A stretch of 37,059 bases of DNA from Simkania sp. (GTDB lineage Bacteria; Chlamydiota; Chlamydiia; Chlamydiales; Rhabdochlamydiaceae), in NCBI GenBank assembly GCA_018333475.1, contig JAGXTH010000065.1, positions 1-37,059 on the forward strand. Direction: 5' to 3'. Shown in pieces: positions 1 to 7,066 of this stretch. Under the pieces are notes generated by a model. It made no database searches. It worked only from the letters and a program-made list of their open reading frames with translations, and was not told where the DNA came from. Every line of letters begins with the position of its first letter. The first letter of the stretch is position 1. Position numbers and translations under genes: made by a program.

Positions 1-1652
1 TTACTTCCTGCATCTTCCCCTCGAAATACTCCTCATTTTCTTTTCGCCCAATGTAACTTCCTGTAATACTAGGAGCCAATGAGCCATAAGGAATCTCAGT
101 AAATCCTTCTAATAGTCCGTCGAGATAAATCGAAATACCAACAAATGGTTCCCAAATTATCGCAATGTGATACCAACAGGTCGTCTCTAACACGGTTCTT
201 CCCCTCACTCGATATTCTTTGATTCCATCGGCGGTCACTACTTGCGCCCGACCCCACAGTTGTTGTCCATCTGTATGTCCAATGGCAATTTGATAACTGC
301 TTTCATTTTCAGTTCTCCCCATTGAAAAGAAAACCTTATGGAAGTAAAGATTACTTCGTTTTGCCCACAACGACACAGTAAATGCTTGGTCATCATTCAA
401 TGAAAATTCTGGGGTGTTGATATAATCCGAGCCATCAAACAAGTTTGCCCTATAGAACAAGCCTCTGGCCCGATTTGGCGTCTTGGTGATCCATCCGCCG
501 CCACCTTGGGCGTCATAAGCATTAGTGGTGCTATCCTTAAATTCACCCACGGTTCCATCTCCTTGTTCTAAGAGATGATAGATTGCCTCATAATCTTCAT
601 AGAGTTGATTTGGAACACTTGGTCTAATTCCGCCTCCAAAACCAAATCCGCCAGTTGGCTCAAACCAATTTTGGTCGGTAGGAGCAGTGCCGCCAAACTT
701 AAAGCCGCCCGCTGGCATGATCCGATAAGTGATCGAACAAATGCCGTCGTCCTTAACCAAAATTGCAGCGTCATTCAATCCGCTGAATTCAAAACCACCT
801 GACGGAATGAAGGTTTGATCTTCTTCTGTCGATGCTTCTCCACCAAGTTCAAGACCTCCAATTGGAGTCTCGTGCATTATTTTATAGGGGATTGCACTTC
901 CGCCAAATTCAAATCCTTCGCCATCTACTGATGGAGTGTCTGTAATTGGAGCATGGCCGCCGAATTCCATTCCGCCAATAGAATGATCCGCTTCACCTGT
1001 AAATTCGATTCCTCCATCTGGATGAAAGACTTCGATTGGAGAGGCAGTTCCTCCGAATTCAAATCCTTCTCCATCGACTTCGATTGGAATTACTCTGGTT
1101 CCTGGTGCTTCGCCACTGAATTCAAATCCTCCAGATGGAGTCTCACTAATACAATCTATAGTGAGATTTAGAACTGGAGCAGTTCCATTGCCTGCCAGGA
1201 AAGCCCAGCGATTATTTCCAGTGTCGCTACCATTGTCTTGTGTTGTGATGACAATGGCATTGCCAGAGGTCCAACCTGGACGAGTAATGATCTCTGTGAT
1301 GATCGGAGAAATATCGGGCGTGTCATAGAATTGACTGGCTTGCCAGGGCGTGGGATTCCAATCTACATAAGCGGACGTTAAGACCCTAGATTCAGCATCA
1401 GTTTCGTCTGTTGGGGCCGTTGCGTTGTCGTCTGCGAAGGCAAAAATTCTAAGTTTGATTCTGGTATCGGTCGTATCTGTTTGAAAATAAGGTTGCGCAC
1501 CAGGATGTGTTCCACCGTCCCCTTTTCCTGCACTAGCTCTATTGCCAGCGCCAGAACTGTAAAGAACATAAAGAACAATGTGGTTGCCTGGGGTCCAACC
1601 GGCTCGATCAACAATTTCTTGAATTACACTGGAGATGTCTGGAGATGTGTAA
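1..1652. repeat. Terminal redundancy, left copy
   Basis: This stretch is identical to 35408-37059, an offset of 35407. The unique genome is therefore 35,407 bp and the window closes into a circle. Both repeat edges fall inside the fibre-like gene, so the repeat more probably reflects an assembly of a circular or circularly permuted genome than fixed physical ends. A genuine long direct terminal repeat cannot be excluded from sequence alone. Confidence 0.97.
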
Positions 1653-2299
1653 TAATTGAAGGGAGGTCCAGCAGCAAATGAAGGCACAGTCCAAGAAACA
1701 CTCGCACTTGTAACTGATCTTCCATCAGCATCAGTAGCAGTGGCGGGTGCGGTCGCATTATCTTCCGCCACCGCAACAATCGTAACATCTAAAGATGTTG
1801 AATTAGTTTCTTCTGCAAGAAAACTAATTCTCGTGTCACCAACAGTATCTCCTTGAGCAATGTAAACATCTTTATATCTCAAGAAGCAATTTGTATTATT
1901 GCCACTGATTTTCCCAAAGCGGTCAAAATCATTAGTGGTTAAACTCCCGCCACTTACCCAATAGCCGTCATCAGCATCAGCAAAGATTATTGGATTGCCG
2001 AGGTTTATATTGGATTGTAGAGTGACTGAGGCAGTCTCAATTACATTAGGTCCGACATGAACTGGCACAAAACGAAAGAATTGCTTGGTAGGAACTCCGT
2101 AATAACCAAGTTGGAGATTAGGGATCGTGGCACCAGTATAAAAATCAGGAATGCCAGGACGCCATTCACCGTTATCCAACACATTATCAATCTGAATAGA
2201 TTGAGGGTCTATGCAAATTTCACTCGAACCACCTTTTTCAGCTAGTTCGATATTTGCAAGATAAGAGAGTTCGGAACCAAGACGGCCAGTAAATGTCAT
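1..2299 (-). CDS. Fibre-like modular virion protein, 5' part (continues across the circular joint)
   Basis: This is the first 766 codons of a 793-residue protein. The gene starts at the ATG at 2299, leaves the window at base 1 and, on the circle, ends at 35325. An in-frame TAG eight codons upstream fixes the start. The order seen is a unique N-terminal region (about 1-165); two tandem modules of about 110 residues, each starting AxADDNATAP/VAEDNATAP and containing a YxTPDIS/YTSPDIS motif and a GWTxGN turn (about 170-385); nine copies of a GGFEFGG-type motif (about 386-560); and a C-terminal LamG/concanavalin-like jelly roll (about 565-793). Carbohydrate-binding jelly rolls are typical of adhesive fibre or tail proteins, so receptor binding is the inferred role. 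There is no strong Shine-Dalgarno sequence. The gene is co-oriented with and overlaps the small terminase gene (TAATG). Confidence 0.8.
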   Translation of the reverse strand, partial: MTFTGRLGSELSYLANIELAEKGGSSEICIDPQSIQIDNVLDNGEWRPGIPDFYTGATIPNLQLGYYGVPTKQFFRFVPVHVGPNVIETASVTLQSNINLGNPIIFADADDGYWVSGGSLTTNDFDRFGKISGNNTNCFLRYKDVYIAQGDTVGDTRISFLAEETNSTSLDVTIVAVAEDNATAPATATDADGRSVTSASVSWTVPSFAAGPPFNYYTSPDISSVIQEIVDRAGWTPGNHIVLYVLYSSGAGNRASAGKGDGGTHPGAQPYFQTDTTDTRIKLRIFAFADDNATAPTDETDAESRVLTSAYVDWNPTPWQASQFYDTPDISPIITEIITRPGWTSGNAIVITTQDNGSDTGNNRWAFLAGNGTAPVLNLTIDCISETPSGGFEFSGEAPGTRVIPIEVDGEGFEFGGTASPIEVFHPDGGIEFTGEADHSIGGMEFGGHAPITDTPSVDGEGFEFGGSAIPYKIMHETPIGGLELGGEASTEEDQTFIPSGGFEFSGLNDAAILVKDDGICSITYRIMPAGGFKFGGTAPTDQNWFEPTGGFGFGGGIRPSVPNQLYEDYEAIYHLLEQGDGTVGEFKDSTTNAYDAQGGGGWITKTPNRARGLFYRANLFDGSDYINTPEFSLNDDQAFTVSLWAKRSNLYFHKVFFSMGRTENESSYQIAIGHTDGQQLWGRAQVVTADGIKEYRVRGRTVLETTCWYHIAIIWEPFVGISIYLDGLLEGFTEIPYGSLAPSITGSYIGRKENEEYFEGKMQEV

Positions 2300-2349
2300 G
2301 TCATTATCTAGTAATTTTGCCTAGTAATGCGTTGAGTCAGTCGGTATAA

Positions 2350-2415
2350 TTACTTAACCGTGCAAGTTGCCTCTAATAATTTGTTGCCCTTCAAAGTCAT
2401 GCAACTTGCACGGTT
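2350..2415 (-). other. Long stem-loop with an embedded 16-codon micro-ORF
   Basis: Bases 2356-2370 and 2401-2415 form a perfect 15-bp inverted repeat around a 30-nt loop, between the stop of the 2417-2647 gene and the start of the fibre-like gene. On the minus strand an ATG at 2400, at the edge of the loop, opens a 16-residue reading frame (MTLKGNKLLEATCTVK) that ends with TAA at 2350, so its coding sequence makes up the loop and the second arm. There is no T-run on the minus strand, so a simple terminator is unlikely. A translational control hairpin or leader peptide is possible but only inferred. Confidence 0.45.
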
Positions 2416-2416
2416 T

Positions 2417-2647
2417 TCAATAATTGACCTTCACCACCGTGTCAAGGCTTGCAGAAACATCAATCTTGGCATAAGCGTGTAGCTGCTCCCCTCCAAGATC
2501 GAGAACCTCATAAGGCACGATAACATCAGCCCCATCTGTAATAGAAATGACAGGGCTTGTGATTCCTTGAACTTTAATTGGCAAGATAAATCTGGGCATA
2601 TCCTCGGCAACTGTGCCGCTAGGAATGGTGACAACCTTCTGACTCAT
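2417..2647 (-). CDS. Small hypothetical protein, probable structural accessory
   Basis: The 76-residue product is rich in beta-prone Val/Ile/Thr and acidic residues, with no Cys or membrane segment. I do not recognise the family. The size, composition and position between other virion genes would suit a small head- or tail-associated beta-barrel protein. Its ATG overlaps the stop of the upstream gene by four bases (2644-2647), which points to translational coupling within the operon. Confidence 0.6.
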   Translation of the reverse strand: MSQKVVTIPSGTVAEDMPRFILPIKVQGITSPVISITDGADVIVPYEVLDLGGEQLHAYAKIDVSASLDTVVKVNY

Positions 2648-2991
2648 CTAATTTTCCTCAAACAGTTTTGAATCAAAATGCTTGAGATAACTTTCAGAGC
2701 GGCTTCCAATCCCTTTCTATTCAAGCAAATTGGGTCACATCCATTCCATAGTTGATCTTTGATTGTCTGAGAAATGGCACCGAGAACTTCACGATCACAT
2801 TCGTGATTGTCATGCAAAACCATGAAGTCATAGATTTCTTCAAGATTGATTTGAATGAATTCGCCGCAGTCTGTGGTCATTTTGAGCGGCCCAGGCTTCT
2901 TGCCAAGTTCATCTCCAAATCCATCCACGAGAGCATCTAGAAAACTATAATAGTTGTCCGGGATGTCGTCTTGTTTTAACCAAAAATTCAT
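2644..2991 (-). CDS. Hypothetical protein, 115 aa
   Basis: A soluble, mixed-charge protein with several Cys and His residues (for example DNHECD) and no membrane segment. The family is not recognised. It starts in a TAATG overlap with the stop of the 2991-3398 gene and ends overlapping the start of the 2417-2647 gene, so it is a middle gene of a coupled leftward operon of virion genes. Function unknown. Confidence 0.6.
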   Translation of the reverse strand: MNFWLKQDDIPDNYYSFLDALVDGFGDELGKKPGPLKMTTDCGEFIQINLEEIYDFMVLHDNHECDREVLGAISQTIKDQLWNGCDPICLNRKGLEAALKVISSILIQNCLRKIR

Positions 2992-3398
2992 TAGTTCTCC
3001 GAGAAACCTGTAATGGTCGGCGTCAATTTGAGTTCGTCGGTATCAACCAAAGTCTTCACCGAGCCGAAGCGTTCTGCCCAGACAAGCCGTGGCGTGCCTG
3101 AATCGTCATATATAAAATACCCATACACGGTGCCGCCAGATGCGCCACAAGTCCAGCTTTGTTCGGCTGAATAGGCTTTAACTGCCTTGTGGGATACGGT
3201 CGCCGCTGCGTCCCAACCACCGCTTAGAGTCTTAATCACATCTAAGCCGTCGCCTGTTGCCAAATCAAAATCAGCATAAACACTGTCTTGATCGGGAGTT
3301 TCATTGTTCTCGTATAGAGCCAATTTTAGATCGGTTCCCGAATCCAAAAGGCGATCCATAAGATAGAGTTCTGATAAATCGGGGACGATGAGCGGCAT
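2991..3398 (-). CDS. Phage structural protein (tail/virion beta-rich family)
   Basis: The 135-residue protein begins MPLIVPDLSELYLMD and ends in a beta-rich region with SGTPRLVWAERF and LTPTIT. This pattern (N-terminal amphipathic segment, a KLALYENNETP strand, a YGYFIYDDSG strand, then the WAERF and LTPTI strands) is familiar from small virion proteins encoded beside tail fibre genes in many phages. The ATG at 3398 is preferred over the upstream ATG at 3434 because AGAGG lies about 8 nt before it. The exact role (fibre-associated, tail or head decoration) cannot be fixed. The next gene upstream on this strand lies beyond an inserted plus-strand homing endonuclease gene. Confidence 0.6.
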   Translation of the reverse strand: MPLIVPDLSELYLMDRLLDSGTDLKLALYENNETPDQDSVYADFDLATGDGLDVIKTLSGGWDAAATVSHKAVKAYSAEQSWTCGASGGTVYGYFIYDDSGTPRLVWAERFGSVKTLVDTDELKLTPTITGFSEN

Positions 3399-3420
3399 AA
3401 AATTACCTCTTAAATGTTTC

Positions 3421-3458
3421 ATTATAATAGGCATTCCAGAAACATTCTTTGCTATACT
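3421..3458. promoter_or_regulatory. Possible divergent promoter elements
   Basis: The 90-bp gap between two divergent genes holds a minus-strand TATAAT (plus-strand 3421-3426) and a plus-strand TATACT (3453-3458). Neither has a convincing -35 box at normal spacing. They could drive the 2991-3398 gene leftward and the LAGLIDADG gene rightward. Confidence 0.3.
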
Positions 3459-3488
3459 TTATAGTTTGCCATTCCTCTGGAACAACAA

Positions 3489-4394
3489 ATGCTCAACAAA
3501 TATGAATTAGAAAAAGTTCTCAAAAGTGGCGCATCTAATGTTGAAGCCGCCACAATTTTTGATTGTGGTGTGCGCACAATAGTGCGTGCCAGGAAAACTT
3601 TTGGTCTTGATCGTGGTTTCATCAGTCACGGCAATCATATCCTTAGTGACGTGCAAAATGAAATCCTCACGGCATGTCTATTGGGAGATGGTTACATCAA
3701 CTTTTCATCTAGAGGTCACTCTAGATTTGGTTTTGGGCAAGCGAAGCGAAGGCGAAAATATGTCGAATTTATAAATGAACTTCTCAAGCCATTATCAGTG
3801 ACGCCTTTTTTTGAAACTCGATTGGACCCAAGAGTAAAATCCGGGAAGAGTGAATCTTGGCGATTTTATACTCACGCAGATCACCAATTTACTGATCTTC
3901 GTGAGAAGTGGTATAACCCAGAAAAAAAGGTGCCGAGTTGGTTAAAATTGTCACCCCTTATCTTTTCTCATTGGTTTCTTCAAGATGGTTGCAATTCACC
4001 AGAAAAAAGAGCTTTGACTCTTGCAACAGATGCGTTTAGCAGAGCCGATGTGGAATTTCTACAAGAGCGACTCAGAACTGATCTAGAGTTGGTTTCTACA
4101 ATTCAAGGAAGCAAACAATTTCACTTAGCCATCGGTGCTTATGAATGTGAAAAGGCTTTATCCATGATAAGGCAATATAATAACTTTCGTTGCTTTCGAT
4201 ACAAGAATCGCTTCATCAAGAAGAAAAACCCAAATCTAGGTGCATCTAAACTTAACAAATCTATTGCAGAACAAATTAGAATCAAATGGAAGAATGGCGT
4301 TAAACCACCTTTGTTGGCCGAGGAATACGACGTGGGGGTTGTGTCCATCTACAATATCCTAAGCTATCGAACCTATGCTGTTACTTCAACATAA
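3489..4394 (+). CDS. Free-standing LAGLIDADG homing endonuclease
   Basis: A 301-residue protein with two LAGLIDADG-type helices: ILTACLLGDGYI at about 59-70 and PLIFSHWFLQDGC at about 156-168. Both contain the acidic Asp that binds the catalytic metal (LLGDG, LQDG). A helix-turn-helix-like segment lies at the N-terminus (ASNVEAATIFDCGVRTI) and another near the C-terminus (PPLLAEEYDVGVVSIYNIL), probably extra DNA-binding modules. Single-chain two-motif members of the family cut asymmetric sites of about 20 bp and spread their own gene. It is the only rightward gene in this operon. It is head-to-head with the 3398 gene, and its last 22 bases run antisense into the 3' end of the 4373-5014 gene. 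It is free-standing: no intron or intein surrounds it. Confidence 0.88.
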   Translation: MLNKYELEKVLKSGASNVEAATIFDCGVRTIVRARKTFGLDRGFISHGNHILSDVQNEILTACLLGDGYINFSSRGHSRFGFGQAKRRRKYVEFINELLKPLSVTPFFETRLDPRVKSGKSESWRFYTHADHQFTDLREKWYNPEKKVPSWLKLSPLIFSHWFLQDGCNSPEKRALTLATDAFSRADVEFLQERLRTDLELVSTIQGSKQFHLAIGAYECEKALSMIRQYNNFRCFRYKNRFIKKKNPNLGASKLNKSIAEQIRIKWKNGVKPPLLAEEYDVGVVSIYNILSYRTYAVTST

Positions 4395-5014
4395 TGCACT
4401 TTGGAGTGAAATTTCCAAGTATTGTAAGCAACTCCAAAAGCACTCAATTTCAAACTGTCATTCGTGTCGTCAGCGGTCACATTCATTATAATGGGAGCAT
4501 CTAATGCGAAAAATAGATTGTTCACTGATCCAACTATATCAGTTGTGCTGCCATTTTTCTCAATCGTTCCAACATGAAGCCAAGCACATGTCTCATTCGT
4601 ACTTGTATTTTTTGCGATGGTGTGAATCAAAAATGTCCAAGCTGAATCATCAGGCAGATTCAATCTTGAATTGGCTATGGCATCAATAAAGAACTCAGTA
4701 TCAGATGTTGTGGTAATGGTGGCATACAAATCAATTTCCTGTTGCCACCGAGTATTTACATCTCTTGTAATGACATGGGTGACATCCTTGCCGCTATTGT
4801 GAAGAACAGCCGTCGTGTCCTCCATGCCTCGTTGAACTGTAAATGTATTCCCACTAATGGAAGTAACTAACAAAAGTTCTTGTTCAATTACAATTCTAAA
4901 ATTGGCAATGGTTGGAAACCCCGTTACGCTCACGACATCTAATGTGGTTTGACTATCGTCGATAGAACCATCTAGAAGTGTTTGGATATTGTTAGTGAAC
5001 GTGTCGAGCATCAT
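4373..5014 (-). CDS. Structural protein, paralogue B of a tandem pair
   Basis: A 213-residue protein clearly homologous along its whole length to the next gene upstream. Shared landmarks are LDTF near the N-terminus, DGxIDxSQT, NFRxxxEQELxLVT, TTAVxH, SDSAWxFxxxTxAKNxxTNET, TTDIVG and TADDTNDxL. The start at 5014 overlaps the paralogue's stop (TAATG) and lines up with the paralogue's first residues, so it is preferred over an upstream ATG at 5059. Strand-rich, without Cys clusters or membrane segments, it looks like a virion surface or tail-tip beta protein. The role is inferred from context only. Its 3' end overlaps the antisense homing endonuclease gene. Confidence 0.65.
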   Translation of the reverse strand: MMLDTFTNNIQTLLDGSIDDSQTTLDVVSVTGFPTIANFRIVIEQELLLVTSISGNTFTVQRGMEDTTAVLHNSGKDVTHVITRDVNTRWQQEIDLYATITTTSDTEFFIDAIANSRLNLPDDSAWTFLIHTIAKNTSTNETCAWLHVGTIEKNGSTTDIVGSVNNLFFALDAPIIMNVTADDTNDSLKLSAFGVAYNTWKFHSKVHYVEVTA

Positions 5015-5658
5015 TAGGCTGTAATCTCCGTCCAAAAAACTTTTGACCGCCATTGCCAATTATTGCTGCTCGTGCCAGTCACAGTAATTATGAGAGCATC
5101 ATTGGTGTCGTCGGCTGTGATTGCCACTGTCAGAGCGGCGTCTTCTTGATTAAATAATTGCCCTACAGTTCCAACAATGTCAGTTGTCGTTGAATTGTGT
5201 TCGATACAACCGGCATGATACCAACCACCAGTTTCATTTGTGTCTTCATTTTTCGCCACGGTCAAAACTGTAAACATCCAAGCCGAGTCTGATGGCACGA
5301 GTAATCTAGAGTTGCTCACCCCATCTAGAAAAATTTCTGTTGCCGTGTTGTTAGTTGTTCTTCCGCTCAATAAAAAGTATTGCCCAAATCTAGTAGCCAC
5401 TGCCGCCGTGAGAATGTGAGTAATTTTTTGGTTATCCACATGGGCAACCGCTGTAGTGCCTTCAATTTCACGGATAACCGTTAAAGTATTGCTGGAAACG
5501 TCTGTAACCAACATCAACTCCTGTTCGACCAGAACTCTAAAGTTTGGTGTCAAAGGAAAGAGGGAGGCATCAGTCACATCGAAGCTCGTTTGCGAATTGT
5601 CGATGTCGCCATCCAAAGTGGCTTGTCCGAAATTTGAAAAAGTGTCTAAGAGAGCCAT
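5014..5658 (-). CDS. Structural protein, paralogue A of a tandem pair
   Basis: The 214-residue homologue of the downstream gene, by eye about 40% identical in the N-terminal half. It has an N-terminal region with NFRVLVEQELMLVTDV (a strand pattern common in phage virion proteins that coat or plug) followed by a jelly-roll-like Ser/Thr-rich C-terminal half. The pair arose by gene duplication. Divergence is even along the length, so the duplication is old. The two may form hetero-oligomers or alternative tips, which is inference. Confidence 0.65.
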   Translation of the reverse strand: MALLDTFSNFGQATLDGDIDNSQTSFDVTDASLFPLTPNFRVLVEQELMLVTDVSSNTLTVIREIEGTTAVAHVDNQKITHILTAAVATRFGQYFLLSGRTTNNTATEIFLDGVSNSRLLVPSDSAWMFTVLTVAKNEDTNETGGWYHAGCIEHNSTTTDIVGTVGQLFNQEDAALTVAITADDTNDALIITVTGTSSNNWQWRSKVFWTEITA

Positions 5659-5677
5659 GCTCTATAAAGAGTAAATT

Positions 5678-5929
5678 TCAGCAATTATCGAACGTGGCGA
5701 TATATTTTGTTCCGTCAAAAAAGAAAGAAAATACCCAGCGTTCGTCAGCATTTAGGCCGGTGACATTGTTGTCATTGGTATCTCCACAGGTCGTCACCAA
5801 GAATTGATCGACATTGCAAGTGACATCAACACCGCCTTCTCCAACTGCTCCAACCTTCAAGATAATCACGAATTCATCTCCGAACTTAGAATAGCTCGTA
5901 TTGCAATTGATGGTAAGATTATCAGACAA
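5678..5929 (-). CDS. Small hypothetical beta-rich protein
   Basis: 83 residues ending FFFDGTKYIATFDNC, the kind of C-terminus seen in small virion proteins. The best start is a TTG at 5929, with only a weak upstream purine stretch. The frame overlaps the 3' end of the sigma-like gene by 64 bp. Four Cys residues are present but do not form a classical zinc motif. Function unknown. Confidence 0.5.
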   Translation of the reverse strand: MSDNLTINCNTSYSKFGDEFVIILKVGAVGEGGVDVTCNVDQFLVTTCGDTNDNNVTGLNADERWVFSFFFDGTKYIATFDNC

Positions 5930-6189
5930 GGTGCTTGTCTTACCGCAAAAATTCTGTTTGCGGTAAGGAAATAAGCTAGATTAAGCAAGCACTTGTAAAT
6001 AAATGCGCCAGCGTTGAGAATTTCGTCTTCTGTTTTTAGTTCTAGCAGGTAAACCCAGGCGTCTTGATTAAAATCATCAGGATCGAGCTTTTTGAACTTA
6101 TTGGAGATGTGTCTGGTAATCTTTGTGATTTTCTCGAACAGTTCCGGGCTAGTTTTCCTGTTCATTAGAAAATCAAGAATGGGGTCCAT
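5866..6189 (-). CDS. Sigma-region-2-like small protein
   Basis: The first 75 or so of 107 residues resemble region 2 of sigma70-family factors: LDPDDFNQDAWVYLLEL followed by GAFIYKCLLNLAYF, comparable to the D-x-x-Q-E-x-W...FxxYLxxIxxNxA pattern. The remaining tail (from LTANRIF) does not fit the family, and an 11-bp inverted repeat (5939-5949/5957-5967) falls exactly there. The tail may be altered or the gene shortened. The ATG at 6189 has AAGGAAAAAG just upstream and overlaps the RHH-like gene. A role in phage transcription is inferred. Confidence 0.4.
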   Translation of the reverse strand: MDPILDFLMNRKTSPELFEKITKITRHISNKFKKLDPDDFNQDAWVYLLELKTEDEILNAGAFIYKCLLNLAYFLTANRIFAVRQAPCLIILPSIAIRAILSSEMNS

Positions 6190-6409
6190 CTTTTTCCTTG
6201 AAGTAATCCTTGATGATTTTCCGAATCAAAGCGGATACTTTGAGGCCGAGTTTATTGGCTTCTTGAGTAAGTCGTTCCTTTTCTTGTTTGCTGGCCGAGA
6301 TAGACATTGGTTTAGCCACTTTGCCAAGTTTTCTCTTAGTGGGCGTTTTTCTGAGTTCTGGTGCTTTTCTTGGGAGTCTACCCAAGGCTCGCAGGAAGTC
6401 TTCATTCAT
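6173..6409 (-). CDS. Ribbon-helix-helix-like DNA-binding protein
   Basis: 78 residues: a basic N-terminal tail (Lys/Arg/Pro-rich) followed by MSISASKQEKERLTQEAN and LGLKVSALIRKIIKDYF, which match the strand-helix-helix order of CopG/Arc/MobC-type proteins. Such proteins act as dimeric repressors or relaxosome/packaging accessory factors. A good AAGGAC site precedes the ATG. It lies between an HNH gene and a sigma-like gene downstream of the candidate origin. Confidence 0.55.
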   Translation of the reverse strand: MNEDFLRALGRLPRKAPELRKTPTKRKLGKVAKPMSISASKQEKERLTQEANKLGLKVSALIRKIIKDYFKEKDGPHS

Positions 6410-6435
6410 AAAAAGTCCTTATCGCTCCAGATCGT

Positions 6436-6744
6436 TTATAGAGCGATCTGTAGTCTTCTGCCCGTTGGGCGAGGTTTGGGGTCACGCAGGGCCATTAGAG
6501 CCTGTCCTGAGCGTTCGACGGGGCTTCTGTGGGCTTTTAGCCAGTTATGGACAGCCAGATGATGTGGGTCACAGAGGGGCATGAGGTCTTCGAGGGGTTC
6601 GTTGCCGAGGTTTTTGTAAGTAATGTGATGGAGTTGGTAATGTTCATCGTGGCAAATCAAGCAATGTTGAGGTTTTTTGCTGAGTTGGTATTCAAGACGT
6701 TTTAATTGCCAAGCTGTGGATTGAATATAGCGGTGATAGTTCAC
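6436..6744 (-). CDS. HNH endonuclease
   Basis: 102 residues with a complete small HNH core: CLICHDEHYQLHHITY (CxxC, then the HH pair), NLGNEPLEDLMPLC (the Asn/Asp part) and the closing CDPHH. It has the size of small phage HNH proteins that assist terminase cutting or act as free-standing nickases. The start is a GTG at 6744 without a clear ribosome binding site. It sits immediately left of the candidate origin rather than beside the terminase genes, so either a packaging or a mobile-nuclease role is possible. Confidence 0.8.
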   Translation of the reverse strand: MNYHRYIQSTAWQLKRLEYQLSKKPQHCLICHDEHYQLHHITYKNLGNEPLEDLMPLCDPHHLAVHNWLKAHRSPVERSGQALMALRDPKPRPTGRRLQIAL

Positions 6745-6887
6745 ACGCTAGATAGGCGGGTGGATTAACAATTTAAGAATTCAAATCTAGCAGATTTAGC
6801 CTTTAACATGCTCCTTTTTTCCTTTCCCAATGTTGATGTTGCAATCCAGTATTGCTCTTCCCACTCACCCCCTCTCTAAGACTGTTA

Positions 6888-6996
6888 TGGTAGGGACACC
6901 CATAGACACCCATTTCTCAGGTCTTTTACTTATATGTACCTAAAGTACATAATATGTTAGAACTCAGGAAATGGGTGTCTATGGGTGTCCCTACCA
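6888..6996. other. Candidate replication origin: 29-bp inverted repeat with iterons
   Basis: Bases 6888-6916 and 6968-6996 are perfect 29-bp inverted repeats around a 51-bp AT-rich spacer. Each arm carries two tandem copies of a GACACCCAT core (read toward the spacer on the left and away on the right). The spacer has its own 7-bp dyad (6933-6939/6945-6951). The element lies in a gene-free stretch (6745-7066) directly downstream of the helicase and primase genes. Iterons next to primase-helicase genes are typical of P4-like origins. The rest of the gap holds short dyads (for example 7031-7044) and no gene. Confidence 0.5.
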
Positions 6997-7066
6997 CCAT
7001 GAAATAAGGACTTACGTCATTTTTTTTAATTGCCACCTGGCAACTGGCAGCAAATTAGGAACATCG

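Noticed and set aside
1378-1614. 78-codon minus-strand frame (also at 36785-37021) with a hydrophobic stretch resembling a membrane protein
   Set aside because: It is an alternate frame inside the fibre-like gene, whose own frame is continuous there.
6092-6562. 156-codon plus-strand frame
   Set aside because: Antisense to three well-supported minus-strand genes (sigma-like, RHH-like, HNH).
6888-6996. Insertion sequence or MITE remnant from the 29-bp inverted repeats
   Set aside because: No flanking target duplication and no second copy in the window; iterons inside the arms favour an origin. Not fully excluded.
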